Below, piece after piece: positions 9,085 through 18,650 of a stretch of DNA of 64,000 nt. A program made the position numbers and the translations under genes. The first letter of the stretch is position 1. Every line of letters begins with the position of its first letter. The notes beneath the pieces are model-generated. The model did not search any database. It was not told the origin of the DNA and saw only the letters and a program-made list of their open reading frames with translations. Source of the DNA: an uncultured bacterium (lineage in GTDB: Bacteria; Vulcanimicrobiota; Xenobia; Xenobiales; Xenobiaceae). The stretch spans positions 6,663-70,662 of the forward strand of contig CAKUDB010000012.1 in assembly GCA_934644775.1 (NCBI GenBank), given 5' to 3'.

Positions 9085-10191
9085 CTAAAAAGATTGAGTC
9101 CTCTTTAGTCTGTCTAGGCCGGCCTCTAAATAGGCTTTTTCAATTAACATATCCTGAGCGAACTTTTGGGGGAAAACTTTACTTTCACCACGGGCGCTGG
9201 TAACTAGCATTTTTTGCCATGGCCCTTGGGTAAATAAGTTGTTGCGCCAACTGTTGGCCCAGTGCAAACCGCTGCGCAAACGCATTAAAAAGCTCGGATA
9301 GCGCAAATAAAGCTCTGCAGCCGAAGCACCGTCTTTTTGGGCCGTCCTTATTCTAGCTTCCCAAGTTTCCGGTGGCTTTAAATGGTAAACGATGGCCTCC
9401 AAACTAAAGCGCCTTTTGAGTCCTAAACGCTTTAAACGTACAGCCAATTCCGCATCTTCCCAGCGGGGAAAAGAGGTGTCAAAAAGGCCGGCCGCGATTA
9501 AATGGTGGCGGTATAAGGAAGCGTTGCTGGTACAGAGATAGTTCATAGAAAAATGTTTGAACATGTGCCAATCGCTACCGCTCCATTCTTTCCATAAATC
9601 GGCCAAGCCAGCAAATAAGCCTCCCCCTTTTTTGTGGCTGTGAGCTAATTGGGGAGCACCGCTACTTAAAAATGAAGCTGTCGCTAAATTGGCTGTACCC
9701 AAAGTTGGATCCGAACCGGAAACTTGGCGCAATTGTTGGTTAGCGGTTTGCTTGAGCTTGTCTGAGGCAGCCAAAGCCGAAGCTAAAAGTTCGTCGTCGC
9801 TATCTAAAGGACAGGGCAGAGAAGCAAAATTTATAACTGGACCGCGCACTACCAAATTGGGCTCAGCTTTATGCAGACGCTGGTGCTCCAGCAAAAGATT
9901 GGGATGGAGCATAACATCATCGTCGACGAACATACAAATTAGCCCTTTGGCTGCCATTATACCGCGATTGCGGGCTGTAGAAGTGCCGCTGTTAGGCTGA
10001 TGAATTATCGTTATATTGAAAGGAAAAGTTTCAGCTTTAAGCTGAGAGGTCTCATCTTGAGAGCCGTCGTCTACTAAAATTACCTCAAAACTTTTTTGGG
10101 GGAAATTGAGCCTTTCAATATGTTTTAAGCAATGACGCAAAGCGCCTATCCTATTATAGGTAGGTACAATAAGACTAAATTCTATAGCCAT
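9085..10191 (-). CDS. Family 2 glycosyltransferase
   Basis: 368 residues with the GT2 order: VILVDDGSQDETSQL, GTSTARNRGI, metal triad in MFVDDDVMLHP, and PRWEDAELAVRLKRLGL on the acceptor side. About 70 residues of Ser/Ala/Leu-rich sequence are inserted between the metal motif and the acceptor motif compared with the neighbouring GT2. It is probably a paralogue of that neighbour, to which it is linked by a 64-base gap, and its start lies 28 bases after tgt. The product sugar is unknown. Confidence 0.86.
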   Translation of the reverse strand: MAIEFSLIVPTYNRIGALRHCLKHIERLNFPQKSFEVILVDDGSQDETSQLKAETFPFNITIIHQPNSGTSTARNRGIMAAKGLICMFVDDDVMLHPNLLLEHQRLHKAEPNLVVRGPVINFASLPCPLDSDDELLASALAASDKLKQTANQQLRQVSGSDPTLGTANLATASFLSSGAPQLAHSHKKGGGLFAGLADLWKEWSGSDWHMFKHFSMNYLCTSNASLYRHHLIAAGLFDTSFPRWEDAELAVRLKRLGLKRRFSLEAIVYHLKPPETWEARIRTAQKDGASAAELYLRYPSFLMRLRSGLHWANSWRNNLFTQGPWQKMLVTSARGESKVFPQKFAQDMLIEKAYLEAGLDRLKRTQSF

Positions 10192-10219
10192 GGCGCTGCC
10201 CTTCCTCCCTTAGTTTAGC

Positions 10220-11461
10220 TTATTTTTCTTCTTGAGCTTGGCCTTTACGATCTAACCACTTAGCTTTAAGATCGAAGAAGGTTCCCTCGGCTAAAGAAGC
10301 GCGGATCTGGCGCATAAGGGTAAGCATAAAGTGAATATTATGTAAAGTACCTAATACGCTGCCTAGAATCTCTTCCGATTTATATAAGTGGCGCAGATAA
10401 GCGCGAGAGAAGTTGCGACAGCAGTAGCAAGTGCAATTAGGATCGACTGGACGCTCGTCGTGAGTAAATTCGGCGTTGCGTAAAACTAAAGTCCCTCGCT
10501 TATTGGCTCCAGGTACATCGTAAGGGACAAATAAGTTGGACGTTCTAGCAAAACGGGTAGGAATTACGCAATCGAAAGTATCGATACCGCGCTGTACACC
10601 TTCAAATAAGTCGTCCACTTCGCCTATACCGAGTAAATGGCGCGGCTTGTTATGAGGTAAACCGGGGATAGTCCAATCGAGTACTTTGTGCATATCATGC
10701 TTGCTCTTACCCAAAGAACCGCCTATAGCAAAGCCTTGGAAAGGTAGAGAAGAGATAAACTCTACAGATTTTTCGCGCAAATCTTGCCATTCGCCACCTT
10801 GGACAATACCGTACAAGGCTTGAGGAGTGTCGCGTCTAGCCTGCAAACTGCGCACAGCCCAATGGTGAGTACGCTCTAAAGACATGGCCGTATATTCATA
10901 AGAAGCAGCTGGAGAAGTACACTCGTCAAAGGCCAAGATAATATCGGCTCCCAATTGCTCTTGGATGCGAATAGAAATCTCCGGGTTTAAACGATGTTTG
11001 GATCCATCTAAGAAGGAGCGGAAGACTACGCCGTCTTCGTCAATGTGGGCTAACGGCTTGTAGGCGTCACCTTTCCTAACGGTCATGTCAGCGCCGTTTC
11101 CAGGGAAGACGCCTATTTTGCCTATACCTAACTGGCGAGCCGCTCCTAAAGAAAAAGCTTGAAAACCGCCCGAATCGGTCATAACGGGACGTTTCCAATT
11201 CATAAATTTATGCAAACCGCCCATCTCTTCGACAATGTCGGAACCAGGACGCAAGAAGAGATGGTAAGTATTGCTAAGCATACCTTGGACGCCCAGTTCT
11301 TCCAATTGCTTGGGCATTAAGCCTTTAACTGTAGCTAAAGTACCTACTGGGAGAAACTCTGGGGTTTCGATACTGCCATGAGGAGTATCAATGCGCCCCA
11401 AACGGGCTTCTGTGCCCAGCTCGTAGCGCATCTTTTCGGTAAAAGAAAAATAATCTGCCAT
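10220..11461 (-). CDS. tgt: tRNA-guanine transglycosylase, queuine-type candidate
   Basis: 413 residues. Key TGT features are present: TDSGGFQ (base binding), FDECTSP, the nucleophile Asp in DCVIPTRFAR, and a zinc site made of CTCYCC plus His in LHNIHFML. The family swaps G34 of GUN anticodons for a 7-deazaguanine. Two departures stand out. About 25 extra residues lie between SLGAARQLG and VVFRSFLDG. The pocket loop after FAIGG reads SLGKSK, where preQ1-type enzymes have LSVGEPK, so the Val and Glu of that loop are missing. With a queuosine-salvage gene next door, queuine rather than preQ1 may be the substrate (inference). Confidence 0.93.
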   Translation of the reverse strand: MADYFSFTEKMRYELGTEARLGRIDTPHGSIETPEFLPVGTLATVKGLMPKQLEELGVQGMLSNTYHLFLRPGSDIVEEMGGLHKFMNWKRPVMTDSGGFQAFSLGAARQLGIGKIGVFPGNGADMTVRKGDAYKPLAHIDEDGVVFRSFLDGSKHRLNPEISIRIQEQLGADIILAFDECTSPAASYEYTAMSLERTHHWAVRSLQARRDTPQALYGIVQGGEWQDLREKSVEFISSLPFQGFAIGGSLGKSKHDMHKVLDWTIPGLPHNKPRHLLGIGEVDDLFEGVQRGIDTFDCVIPTRFARTSNLFVPYDVPGANKRGTLVLRNAEFTHDERPVDPNCTCYCCRNFSRAYLRHLYKSEEILGSVLGTLHNIHFMLTLMRQIRASLAEGTFFDLKAKWLDRKGQAQEEK

Positions 11462-11581
11462 TATTGCGAACCTATATCAAAAAAAATTGACTTTTAAAGT
11501 CCCCGGTATTACAGACTGAGCCTGGAAAAACCTGTATAAAGATAAAAAATATGGTCGGTCTGCTTTTACAAATACGATTAA

Positions 11582-12562
11582 CTAGTAGAAAATTGTACGA
11601 GTTCTGTGATAAGGCTTTTCGCCAGGCAGCGGCTTTTGGCCCAAATTCCATAAGAACCAATCTAATTCCAGAGCCATCTTAGGAGCGCCCAAACGTCTGA
11701 GCTCACGGCGAATTTCTTCTACGGCCCAGATCATGCCCACCCGAATTTCCATCTCTTCTCGAGATCCGGAAGGCAGCAACTCTTGATTATCTACCTTTTG
11801 AGCTAAAGCTGGAGCATATTCCAAAATGCCTAAAGCGCGAAGTACCTGAGGAATTTTATAATCGGCAAAAACTGTCAGTAGATCCATATCGGCAAATTTA
11901 CCCAAACCTTGGCCGTGGAAGCTACCGTAAATATCCACAGCGGTAATCTGGGCGCGCTTTAAAATGCGCACTTCTTGGCCATTCCAAAGGTGAATATCGC
12001 GAAAAGAGGGGAAGTATTGCACCATTAAATTTACTAAGGCTACGGCGCTATCCTGACAAGATTGGATAGCTTGAGAGTATTGGCCGCCAAAATTATCTAA
12101 AAGAACCTTACCACTTTGGTTAATATGCTCTAAGCGTTTATCCATAAGAGGAATTTCCACACCTTCTTGAGTACCGCGAAAGACATGGCGCACTTGAGTT
12201 AAATCGGCCTGGGCCATCCAGTGGGCGTCGTCGACATTGATACCTTCTTCTATAGCTCTTTTTAAAGAGGCTGCCAAGGCTTGATAGCCGCCCAGTTTCT
12301 GACCTTTATACTCGATAGTCCACTTAGGCTCTCCTTTATCTGGCCAGAAACAGAAATTTAAGCTATCTAAAAGTAGAATGTAGTTGGCCAAGCGGTCGCC
12401 TTGCCCGTCGTAATGGACTGAGGTATCCCAACCAGGAGTAATAAAAGGATGGAGGGCCCATTGGCGGCAATATTCCTTAATAACGTCGAGATTGATATTA
12501 ACCAATTCAGATTGGCGGCGAACTATTTCGGTAGTCTCTAAAACATTGACCGTAGGATGCAA
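11582..12562 (-). CDS. Queuosine-nucleotide salvage hydrolase (Qng1/DUF2419 family)
   Basis: 326 residues. The sequence matches the queuosine-salvage family (DUF2419, C9orf64/Qng1): DSLNFCFWPDKG near residue 88, GGYQALAASLKRA, FGGQYSQAIQSC, and LTVFADYKIPQVLRALGILEY. Characterised members release queuine from queuosine 5'-monophosphate, and tgt can insert queuine directly. The start is TTG 12562 with AGGAACC about 12 bases upstream. The tgt gene follows 120 bases downstream on the same strand, so the pair makes a compact queuine-recycling unit. Members are common in eukaryotes and scattered in bacteria. Confidence 0.88.
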   Translation of the reverse strand: MHPTVNVLETTEIVRRQSELVNINLDVIKEYCRQWALHPFITPGWDTSVHYDGQGDRLANYILLLDSLNFCFWPDKGEPKWTIEYKGQKLGGYQALAASLKRAIEEGINVDDAHWMAQADLTQVRHVFRGTQEGVEIPLMDKRLEHINQSGKVLLDNFGGQYSQAIQSCQDSAVALVNLMVQYFPSFRDIHLWNGQEVRILKRAQITAVDIYGSFHGQGLGKFADMDLLTVFADYKIPQVLRALGILEYAPALAQKVDNQELLPSGSREEMEIRVGMIWAVEEIRRELRRLGAPKMALELDWFLWNLGQKPLPGEKPYHRTRTIFY

Positions 12563-12703
12563 AATCGTCTAGGTTCCTTTCTTTTTTTTCAGCAAACAAA
12601 GCTCTAATTTAGGCAAAAAAAACTTTAATGTGCCCAAAGTTCAGTCCTTCTTGCTTATTTTTTTCTTGATCGGCTCCACATTTTAACATATTAGTTATAA
12701 AGT

Positions 12704-12732
12704 TTGAACGTTAGTCGTATTATATGTATAAT
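12704..12732 (+). promoter_or_regulatory. Sigma-70-type promoter for the membrane-anchored protein
   Basis: TTGAAC and a perfect TATAAT are separated by exactly 17 bases. The start codon of the next gene lies 58 bases downstream. Confidence 0.75.
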
Positions 12733-12790
12733 AACAACCCTTGGATTATTATTAAAAAGATGCACGCTTACTTTGGAGGTGTGGGACATC

Positions 12791-13384
12791 ATGTCATTAT
12801 CTATATTGAGAAAATTAAGACGTAATAAAATGCGCGGCGACGCTCCGGTCACTTGTATGCTTATCATTGCCGGTGTCCTTATAGCTTGCATCGCTTGTTA
12901 TTACATGTTCTGGTATAACCGAGCTTTAGAAAGATCTCTAACCGCTCAAGATGTAGTAGTTGTTAAGAAACAAGAAACGTCAGCTTTCAACGCTTACAGA
13001 TTGCGTATGCGCGATAAGATTATCCCTACTACAAGCTTGATTATTTCCGATACTCGTAAAGCGTGTAATCCCATTTTAAAAAATAAAGTTACCGATACTG
13101 AAGAGGCTCTGAGCGATATTAACAAAGTTGTCGAGCGGCAGCGCGATTATATCAATGAAGTAAATGGCCAGACGTGTCCGGCCCAGTATGTTGAGATGCA
13201 CAAAAATGTGGCCAAGTCTATCGGCTTTGCTTGGAAGGGCAGCGAGACGTGCAAAAAAGCTTTGAAAGAAGATGATCAAGTAAAACGCAAGGCTATGCTT
13301 AAAGAAGCCAATGAAGATCTTAAGCGTTCTAAGAGGTACTATAATTTAGCTTCTGAGGCTTGTGTAAAGATGTTTACCGATTAG
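12791..13384 (+). CDS. Membrane-anchored protein of unknown function
   Basis: 197 residues: a short basic N-terminus, one membrane helix near residues 23-42, then an extracytoplasmic domain of about 150 residues that looks all-helical, with Lys-rich heptad-like stretches and a few Cys (RKACNPI, NGQTCPAQY, GSETCKKAL). Longer upstream readings are unlikely because the promoter lies inside them; ATG 12791 has GGAGG 11 bases before it. A strong terminator closes the unit, so it is monocistronic. I recognise no family. Confidence 0.72.
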   Translation: MSLSILRKLRRNKMRGDAPVTCMLIIAGVLIACIACYYMFWYNRALERSLTAQDVVVVKKQETSAFNAYRLRMRDKIIPTTSLIISDTRKACNPILKNKVTDTEEALSDINKVVERQRDYINEVNGQTCPAQYVEMHKNVAKSIGFAWKGSETCKKALKEDDQVKRKAMLKEANEDLKRSKRYYNLASEACVKMFTD

Positions 13385-13424
13385 AATTATCAACGTAATT
13401 TAGTTTTTACCGATCGATAAAAAA

Positions 13425-13475
13425 GCGGAAGCGCTCCCATTTTTCTCGAGAAAAATGGCGGCGCTTCTTTTTTTA
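13425..13475 (+). terminator. Strong Rho-independent terminator
   Basis: GAAGCGC pairs with GCGCTTC and the inner CCATTTTTCTCGAGAAAAATGG is self-complementary, giving a stem of roughly 18 pairs with a small internal bulge. Seven T residues follow. Confidence 0.93.
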
Positions 13476-13550
13476 TCTATTTTTAGCAAGTAGCTGTTCG
13501 TACTCGAGGCTCCAGTTTGGGTGCACTCTCTATAGAGGCAAGGAAAAAAG

Positions 13551-16500
13551 ATGCTACTCGCGAAAAAAATGGCGGGGGATTGGCTAACTTTTGTGCTTTG
13601 TGAGGGAATTGCATTGAGTGTAAGCAGCGTAATTGGTACTTCTGTAACTAACGGTGAAGACGGCCGCCTTTTAGAGCGCAACTGGCTTCAGGAGCGCTTT
13701 AGGCAAGCTTGTGAAGATGGTAGCCGGGTCATCGTTTTTGCTGCCGAGCCGGGTATGGGTAAGAGCTCCTTTCTCAAGAGATTGGCTAAAAATTACGCCG
13801 ATTCCATCTATGTTGAGATTCGTCGCCCCTTAGCTACCGATACTATAGCCGGTTTTTGGGGCGCTCTTTTGTCCCAATTAGATCTAGACGGCATTCGCAT
13901 TCCCAACACACCTTACGAAGCTGCTATTTTAGCTAAGGAACACTTGCCTTTGCCTGAAGGCAAGTTGCGTTTAGTTATTATCGATGCTTTGGGGCGAGCT
14001 CCCGAATTAGTAGATAATGAAGGTCTGGCCGGCTTAGATTCTCTTCCCGAAGGTGTGGTAGTAGTTATCGGCACTAGACCGGGCCGCCATCTCGATATTT
14101 TGGAAGCTGCCGGAGCCCGAGTAGAATGGATCGATAGTCACTGTCCAGAAAATCTGGCAGAATTGAAGCGTTGGGCGTCTCAACAGTTCTCCGAAGCTCC
14201 CCAAGAGTATATCGACAATTTTGTTAATGGTGCTGAAGGCAATTTTTTAATTGCCCACCATTTACTTAAGGCTATTAGCCATAAAGATATCGAGCCTCAC
14301 GAATTAAATTCTACTCCCAAAGCCCTGGAAGCGGCCCTTTCTGTACTTTGGGAGGAGCAATATGAACAAGCTCCCTTTGAAATTCACGACGATTTAGTTT
14401 TTGTAGCTTGCTTAATTGCCGAAGCCGGTGAGCCTTTACCTGCAGTTAGTATCGCTGATTTTTTAGGCTTTTCCGCTAGTAGAGTGGGGCGAGTGCTTAC
14501 CTATTTGCGCCCTTTGCTTAGCCATGGCGAAGCTGGGCAGGGCCTCTCCTTCTTTAGCAGACGCTTAGGCCGCTTAATCGCTAATCGTTATCGCCGCGAT
14601 TTAGTGCAAGTTCACGAACAAGTTATCTCCTTCTTCCGCGATTCTTACCCTTCCTGGGATGAAATGGACGACCACTATGGTTGGTTCTATTTAGGCTACC
14701 ACTGCGATAGATTTGCCCGTACGGCCAGGCGCTGCGATTTCTCTACTTTACATTGGCTCGGCGAGGGCCCCTTTATAAAAACTAAGCTGGCCAAGACCCA
14801 CTCTTTAAGCGCCGTTTTAGACGATCTGTCTCGTTGCTTGAGGGCTGCTTTACAAGAGCGTGAATTGCCTCGCATTGTTAGTTACGGTTTGCGTATCCCC
14901 AGATTACGCGCTAAAGAAGTAATGAACGGTTTGCACGATTTGGCTGACGCTGGCCAATTCGGTTTAGCTGCCGATCGAGCCATGCTCTTACAGCGCGAAT
15001 CTTCTCGCCTTAAGGCTCTGCTGCTTTTAGCTTGGCAAGCTTTGGAAGAAGGCCAAATAGAGATAACTAAGAGCCTCACTGCTAGGGCCGGTGCTATTGC
15101 TTATATAGATATGAGCCAAGAAGACCGCTTGCTTTTCGCTTTTATTATGGCCGATTTGTTGAAGGTTATGCCTTTAGAGGCCCTCAAGCCTATCTTTTAC
15201 AATTGTCGCGATATGCGCCACAGCGTTTCTGTTGCTTGGCGTTTAAGCATCATGAAAGGTTTACCTAAAGCTAAGCGCTTAGAAATTTTGAAAGTAGCCG
15301 TCAGTTGTGCCCAACGTATTACTGATAAAGAGGAGCGCGAGAGCCGTTTGGCTAGGCTCAGTGAAGATATGGCTGCTGTACGTCGCTCTAAATCTTGCGA
15401 ATATGATTTAAGCAAAGCTCTGGTCAACGAAGTAAACGCTATCGATATTAAGTTGGAGACCAGTGAAGAATTAGAAAGCAAGATCGCAGCGCTCGATTTA
15501 GCTCCCGAAGAAGATAGAGCTCAAGCTTTCCGTACCGCTTTAGAATTTATCGGCTCCTACAAAGATGAAGCTAAGCGGGTAGAAGCTATTTCCCGTCTGG
15601 TAGTCGAGTTAGTAAAATACAGTAACGAAAATTGGATCGTCTCTTCTTTTGAGGATCTTATTACTACTATTGTAGCTTTACATTCTCCTAATTACAGGCA
15701 AAAGTCGATTATTGCCGCTTCTCGTTTAATTACGGGCGTATCTCGCACTAAAGGCTGGCGCGACGTCTTTGTGCGTTTAGGAGCCGTAATTGAAACGATT
15801 GAAGATCCGGCTTTGCGCGTAGGCGCTTGGGTATGGCTCTCTTTAGCTAGACACGAAGCTCGCGACTTTAAAGGCGCTCAGGATACGCTCAATTTAAGCG
15901 CTTCGCTGGCCTTCCATATTGCCGATTTGGAAGAGCAAGCCAAGGCTTTGTCGCTCCTTTCTAGTTGCGCAGCAGCTATTGGTTGCTCGACCAGGGCTCG
16001 CAATTTAGCTTTTCACTCCTTACAAGCTTGGGAAGCTCCGGCTCCCAAACGTATCGATACCGAGACTAGAGCGGCTATGGTGGTGGGAATTTCCGCCAAT
16101 ATCAATGAAGATCGCTCTTTGGAATACTACGATTCCTCGATTAAGATAGCTTTGGAAATTCCCGATATGAGGGTTAAAGCCAACCTTTTAGCCGCTTTGG
16201 CCGGCAACCTTTACAAAATGGGCGAGGACGATTGGGCTAGACGCACTCAAGACAAAGCTTTGGAAGTAGCCAAATCTATGGAGGCTAGCGCTGCCCAGGC
16301 TATTACTTTGGCCCAATTGGCCGTCCAAGAATCGCTTTGTGGCAATGTTTCTTCTGCCGACCAAATTTTGCTTGACGCTGAAGAAGCGGCGCGAGCGGAA
16401 GAAGTTCCAGAGAAGAGACGCGAGGCTTTGCTTACTATCGCTTCTTCCAAACGCAACGGCGGCGACGAAGCTGGAGCCAGAGCTTTAATTTTGGAAGTTA

Positions 16501-17114
16501 TCGGTGAGTTGGAAAAGCTTGAAATACAAGATTTAAGCCAAGCTTCCGATTTATGTATATTAGCCAAGCTGATCCGAGAGCCGCGCTCTAAAGATACGTT
16601 AGTTAAGCTTATTAAGAAGGTGCGTCGCCATGTAAAGAATTTACCGGCCAGTCAGAAGCAAAAGACTTTGCTGCTGGTAGTTCGGTGCTGGTTGGCTTTA
16701 GGTGAGTACGAAAATGCTGCTTCCGAATATTTAGAGATAAATGATGATATGGAAGTTAAGTCCGAAGCTAAGATCAGCTTGGCCGTTTCCATGATTAGAA
16801 ATACCCCCAAGATGGCTTTGCAACTTTTAGCTGGTGTGCCCATTTTCTCTTTGCGTATGCGCGGTGTCAAAGAATGTGCTGATGAGTTGCTTAGCGACAA
16901 GTTGGCCGGTAAGCGAGATGCTGCCTTAGATACTTTGGCGGAGCTTACTTTAATGGCCGTAGCCGACGAGAAATGCGCAGACATGCTTATTGCCAAATGG
17001 GTCGGATTATCTAACGATCGCAAAGCCATTACCGAGTCTTTAACCAAAATCGGTTATCCTATTAAGGACATTTTAACCGGCCAATTGAATGAGCCGACTT
17101 TGGGACAAGACTAG
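13551..17114 (+). CDS. Giant STAND-type NTPase with helical-repeat C-terminus
   Basis: 1187 residues. Walker A is EPGMGKSS at residues 66-73, Walker B is LVIIDA at 141-146, and GTRPGR lies near 174; this AAA/STAND arrangement resembles MalT- and NACHT-like regulators. A winged-helix-like region follows (about 280-350). From about 370 to the end the protein is all-helical, with TPR/HEAT-like repeats rich in Ala/Leu/Glu. No DNA-binding domain ends the protein. STAND proteins act as ATP-controlled switches that oligomerise on binding a ligand; no effector domain is visible here. ATG 13551 has AAGGAA five bases upstream; an in-frame TTG 21 codons later is possible. An ATP-grasp gene follows 51 bases downstream. 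Confidence 0.75.
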   Translation: MLLAKKMAGDWLTFVLCEGIALSVSSVIGTSVTNGEDGRLLERNWLQERFRQACEDGSRVIVFAAEPGMGKSSFLKRLAKNYADSIYVEIRRPLATDTIAGFWGALLSQLDLDGIRIPNTPYEAAILAKEHLPLPEGKLRLVIIDALGRAPELVDNEGLAGLDSLPEGVVVVIGTRPGRHLDILEAAGARVEWIDSHCPENLAELKRWASQQFSEAPQEYIDNFVNGAEGNFLIAHHLLKAISHKDIEPHELNSTPKALEAALSVLWEEQYEQAPFEIHDDLVFVACLIAEAGEPLPAVSIADFLGFSASRVGRVLTYLRPLLSHGEAGQGLSFFSRRLGRLIANRYRRDLVQVHEQVISFFRDSYPSWDEMDDHYGWFYLGYHCDRFARTARRCDFSTLHWLGEGPFIKTKLAKTHSLSAVLDDLSRCLRAALQERELPRIVSYGLRIPRLRAKEVMNGLHDLADAGQFGLAADRAMLLQRESSRLKALLLLAWQALEEGQIEITKSLTARAGAIAYIDMSQEDRLLFAFIMADLLKVMPLEALKPIFYNCRDMRHSVSVAWRLSIMKGLPKAKRLEILKVAVSCAQRITDKEERESRLARLSEDMAAVRRSKSCEYDLSKALVNEVNAIDIKLETSEELESKIAALDLAPEEDRAQAFRTALEFIGSYKDEAKRVEAISRLVVELVKYSNENWIVSSFEDLITTIVALHSPNYRQKSIIAASRLITGVSRTKGWRDVFVRLGAVIETIEDPALRVGAWVWLSLARHEARDFKGAQDTLNLSASLAFHIADLEEQAKALSLLSSCAAAIGCSTRARNLAFHSLQAWEAPAPKRIDTETRAAMVVGISANINEDRSLEYYDSSIKIALEIPDMRVKANLLAALAGNLYKMGEDDWARRTQDKALEVAKSMEASAAQAITLAQLAVQESLCGNVSSADQILLDAEEAARAEEVPEKRREALLTIASSKRNGGDEAGARALILEVIGELEKLEIQDLSQASDLCILAKLIREPRSKDTLVKLIKKVRRHVKNLPASQKQKTLLLVVRCWLALGEYENAASEYLEINDDMEVKSEAKISLAVSMIRNTPKMALQLLAGVPIFSLRMRGVKECADELLSDKLAGKRDAALDTLAELTLMAVADEKCADMLIAKWVGLSNDRKAITESLTKIGYPIKDILTGQLNEPTLGQD

Positions 17115-17165
17115 ATCGCTGTATCGGTTCGCGATCTTTTTGAACTAATCTCTAGGAGTGTAATT

Positions 17166-18557
17166 ATGTTTGGAGAGAGTCCATCTTCCTTAACTGCGGC
17201 TGCTATGGCCAGCGAAGCTAAGAGGCGTCAGTGTATAGCTGATTATCATGCGATGCTTGAGCGTATCGATTTAGGCGAATTCGCTGCCGATTTGCACCGT
17301 GGTATGGACGAGCGCAATATAAAATACGGAGATCGTATTGTTTGTCCGTTTTTGCGCCCCAGCTTGGTTACGAAAGAGCAACTTTACTTACTTAAAGACA
17401 GAATAAATAAAGTAGCTACAGCTATGCAAATCTTAGTAGAGTATATTTTGCATGACGAAAAGCTACAAAATTTCTTAGGGTTAACCGATATTGAAAAAGA
17501 GCTTATCTCTTTCAAGCCTGGTTACAGCGGTATCTCTACTACAGCTCGTTTCGACTCTTTCCTCAATGGCGGCTCTTGCCACTTTGTGGAATATAATGCC
17601 GAAAGTCCCGCTGGTATCGGTTATTCCGACTCTATGAGCAATGTTTTCTTACGTCGCCCCGAATTTAGAGAATTTGCTCAAGAGCACGGATTGGAAGCTT
17701 TCGATATTTCCCACGAGCTTTTAGAGACTATTTTACATTGTTGGCAAGAATGGAGCGGCGGCCATAGTATTCCTACTATTGCTATTGTCGATTTTGCCGG
17801 AGTACCTACGCATCACGAATTTTATATTTTGAAAGAATACTTCGGCTCGCGTGGCTATCCAACTATTGTCACCGATCATCGCAATTTGGAATATAACGGC
17901 CAGTATCTCAGCTTCGAAGGGCAAAAGATTGACGTGCTCTATCGTCGCGTTTTGGTCAGTGAATTTGTGGAAAAATTGGACGAAGCTCAGGCTATGTACA
18001 AGGCTGTTAAAGACGGTAAGGTATGTATGGTCAACTCTTTCCGCTCTAAGATTTTGCACAAAAAAGCTATTTTCGCTCTGCTTACCGATAGTAAGTACCA
18101 CGAGTTGCTAACTGCTGAGCAAGTTGCGGCTATAAAAGATACTATCTCTTGGACTCGCCGTTTAACTGAAGGTAAGACTACCGATCCCGACAATAAGGAA
18201 ATCGATTTACTTAGCTATGTCCATCGCCATAGACGCAATTTAGTTTTGAAGCCTAACGATTCTTACGGCGGTCATGGTATTTATTTTGGCTGGGAACAGA
18301 GCGAAGGCGAATGGGATGATTCGATAAAGGCCGCTTTAGAGCACGACTATTTGGTACAGACTCGTATTCCCGTCTCTCGCGAGCTTTTCCCTTCCTGGAG
18401 CGAAGAGAAAGGGCTGGAGTGGGGAGAATACATTGTCGACTTAGATCCTTACGCCTTTAATTATCGTATGTCTGGTGCTACGGCTCGTCTCTCCCTTTCC
18501 TCGCTTTGTAATGTCACTTCTGGCGGCGGCTCTCTGCCCTGCTTTGTCTTAAATTAG
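17166..18557 (+). CDS. Circularly permuted ATP-grasp-type ligase
   Basis: 463 residues resembling circularly permuted ATP-grasp proteins related to glutathionylspermidine synthases. Landmarks are FVEYNAESPAGIGYSD near residue 143, a Rossmann-like half around IPTIAIVDF, and the nucleotide-binding motif LVLKPNDSYGGHGIYFG near residue 361 with Lys and the glycine loop. Such enzymes make amide bonds through an acyl-phosphate. The substrate is unknown. AGGAGTG sits just before the ATG. It lies between the STAND NTPase and the sugar kinase in a same-strand run, with gaps of 51 and 93 bases. Confidence 0.72.
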   Translation: MFGESPSSLTAAAMASEAKRRQCIADYHAMLERIDLGEFAADLHRGMDERNIKYGDRIVCPFLRPSLVTKEQLYLLKDRINKVATAMQILVEYILHDEKLQNFLGLTDIEKELISFKPGYSGISTTARFDSFLNGGSCHFVEYNAESPAGIGYSDSMSNVFLRRPEFREFAQEHGLEAFDISHELLETILHCWQEWSGGHSIPTIAIVDFAGVPTHHEFYILKEYFGSRGYPTIVTDHRNLEYNGQYLSFEGQKIDVLYRRVLVSEFVEKLDEAQAMYKAVKDGKVCMVNSFRSKILHKKAIFALLTDSKYHELLTAEQVAAIKDTISWTRRLTEGKTTDPDNKEIDLLSYVHRHRRNLVLKPNDSYGGHGIYFGWEQSEGEWDDSIKAALEHDYLVQTRIPVSRELFPSWSEEKGLEWGEYIVDLDPYAFNYRMSGATARLSLSSLCNVTSGGGSLPCFVLN

Positions 18558-18650
18558 TATATTATCCAGTTCTAAAGCTGTCATTTAGGCAGTAAATTCT
18601 AGATGGCAGCTTAGAAGTTGGTTTTTGGTATCCATAAAGGAATAAATTAA

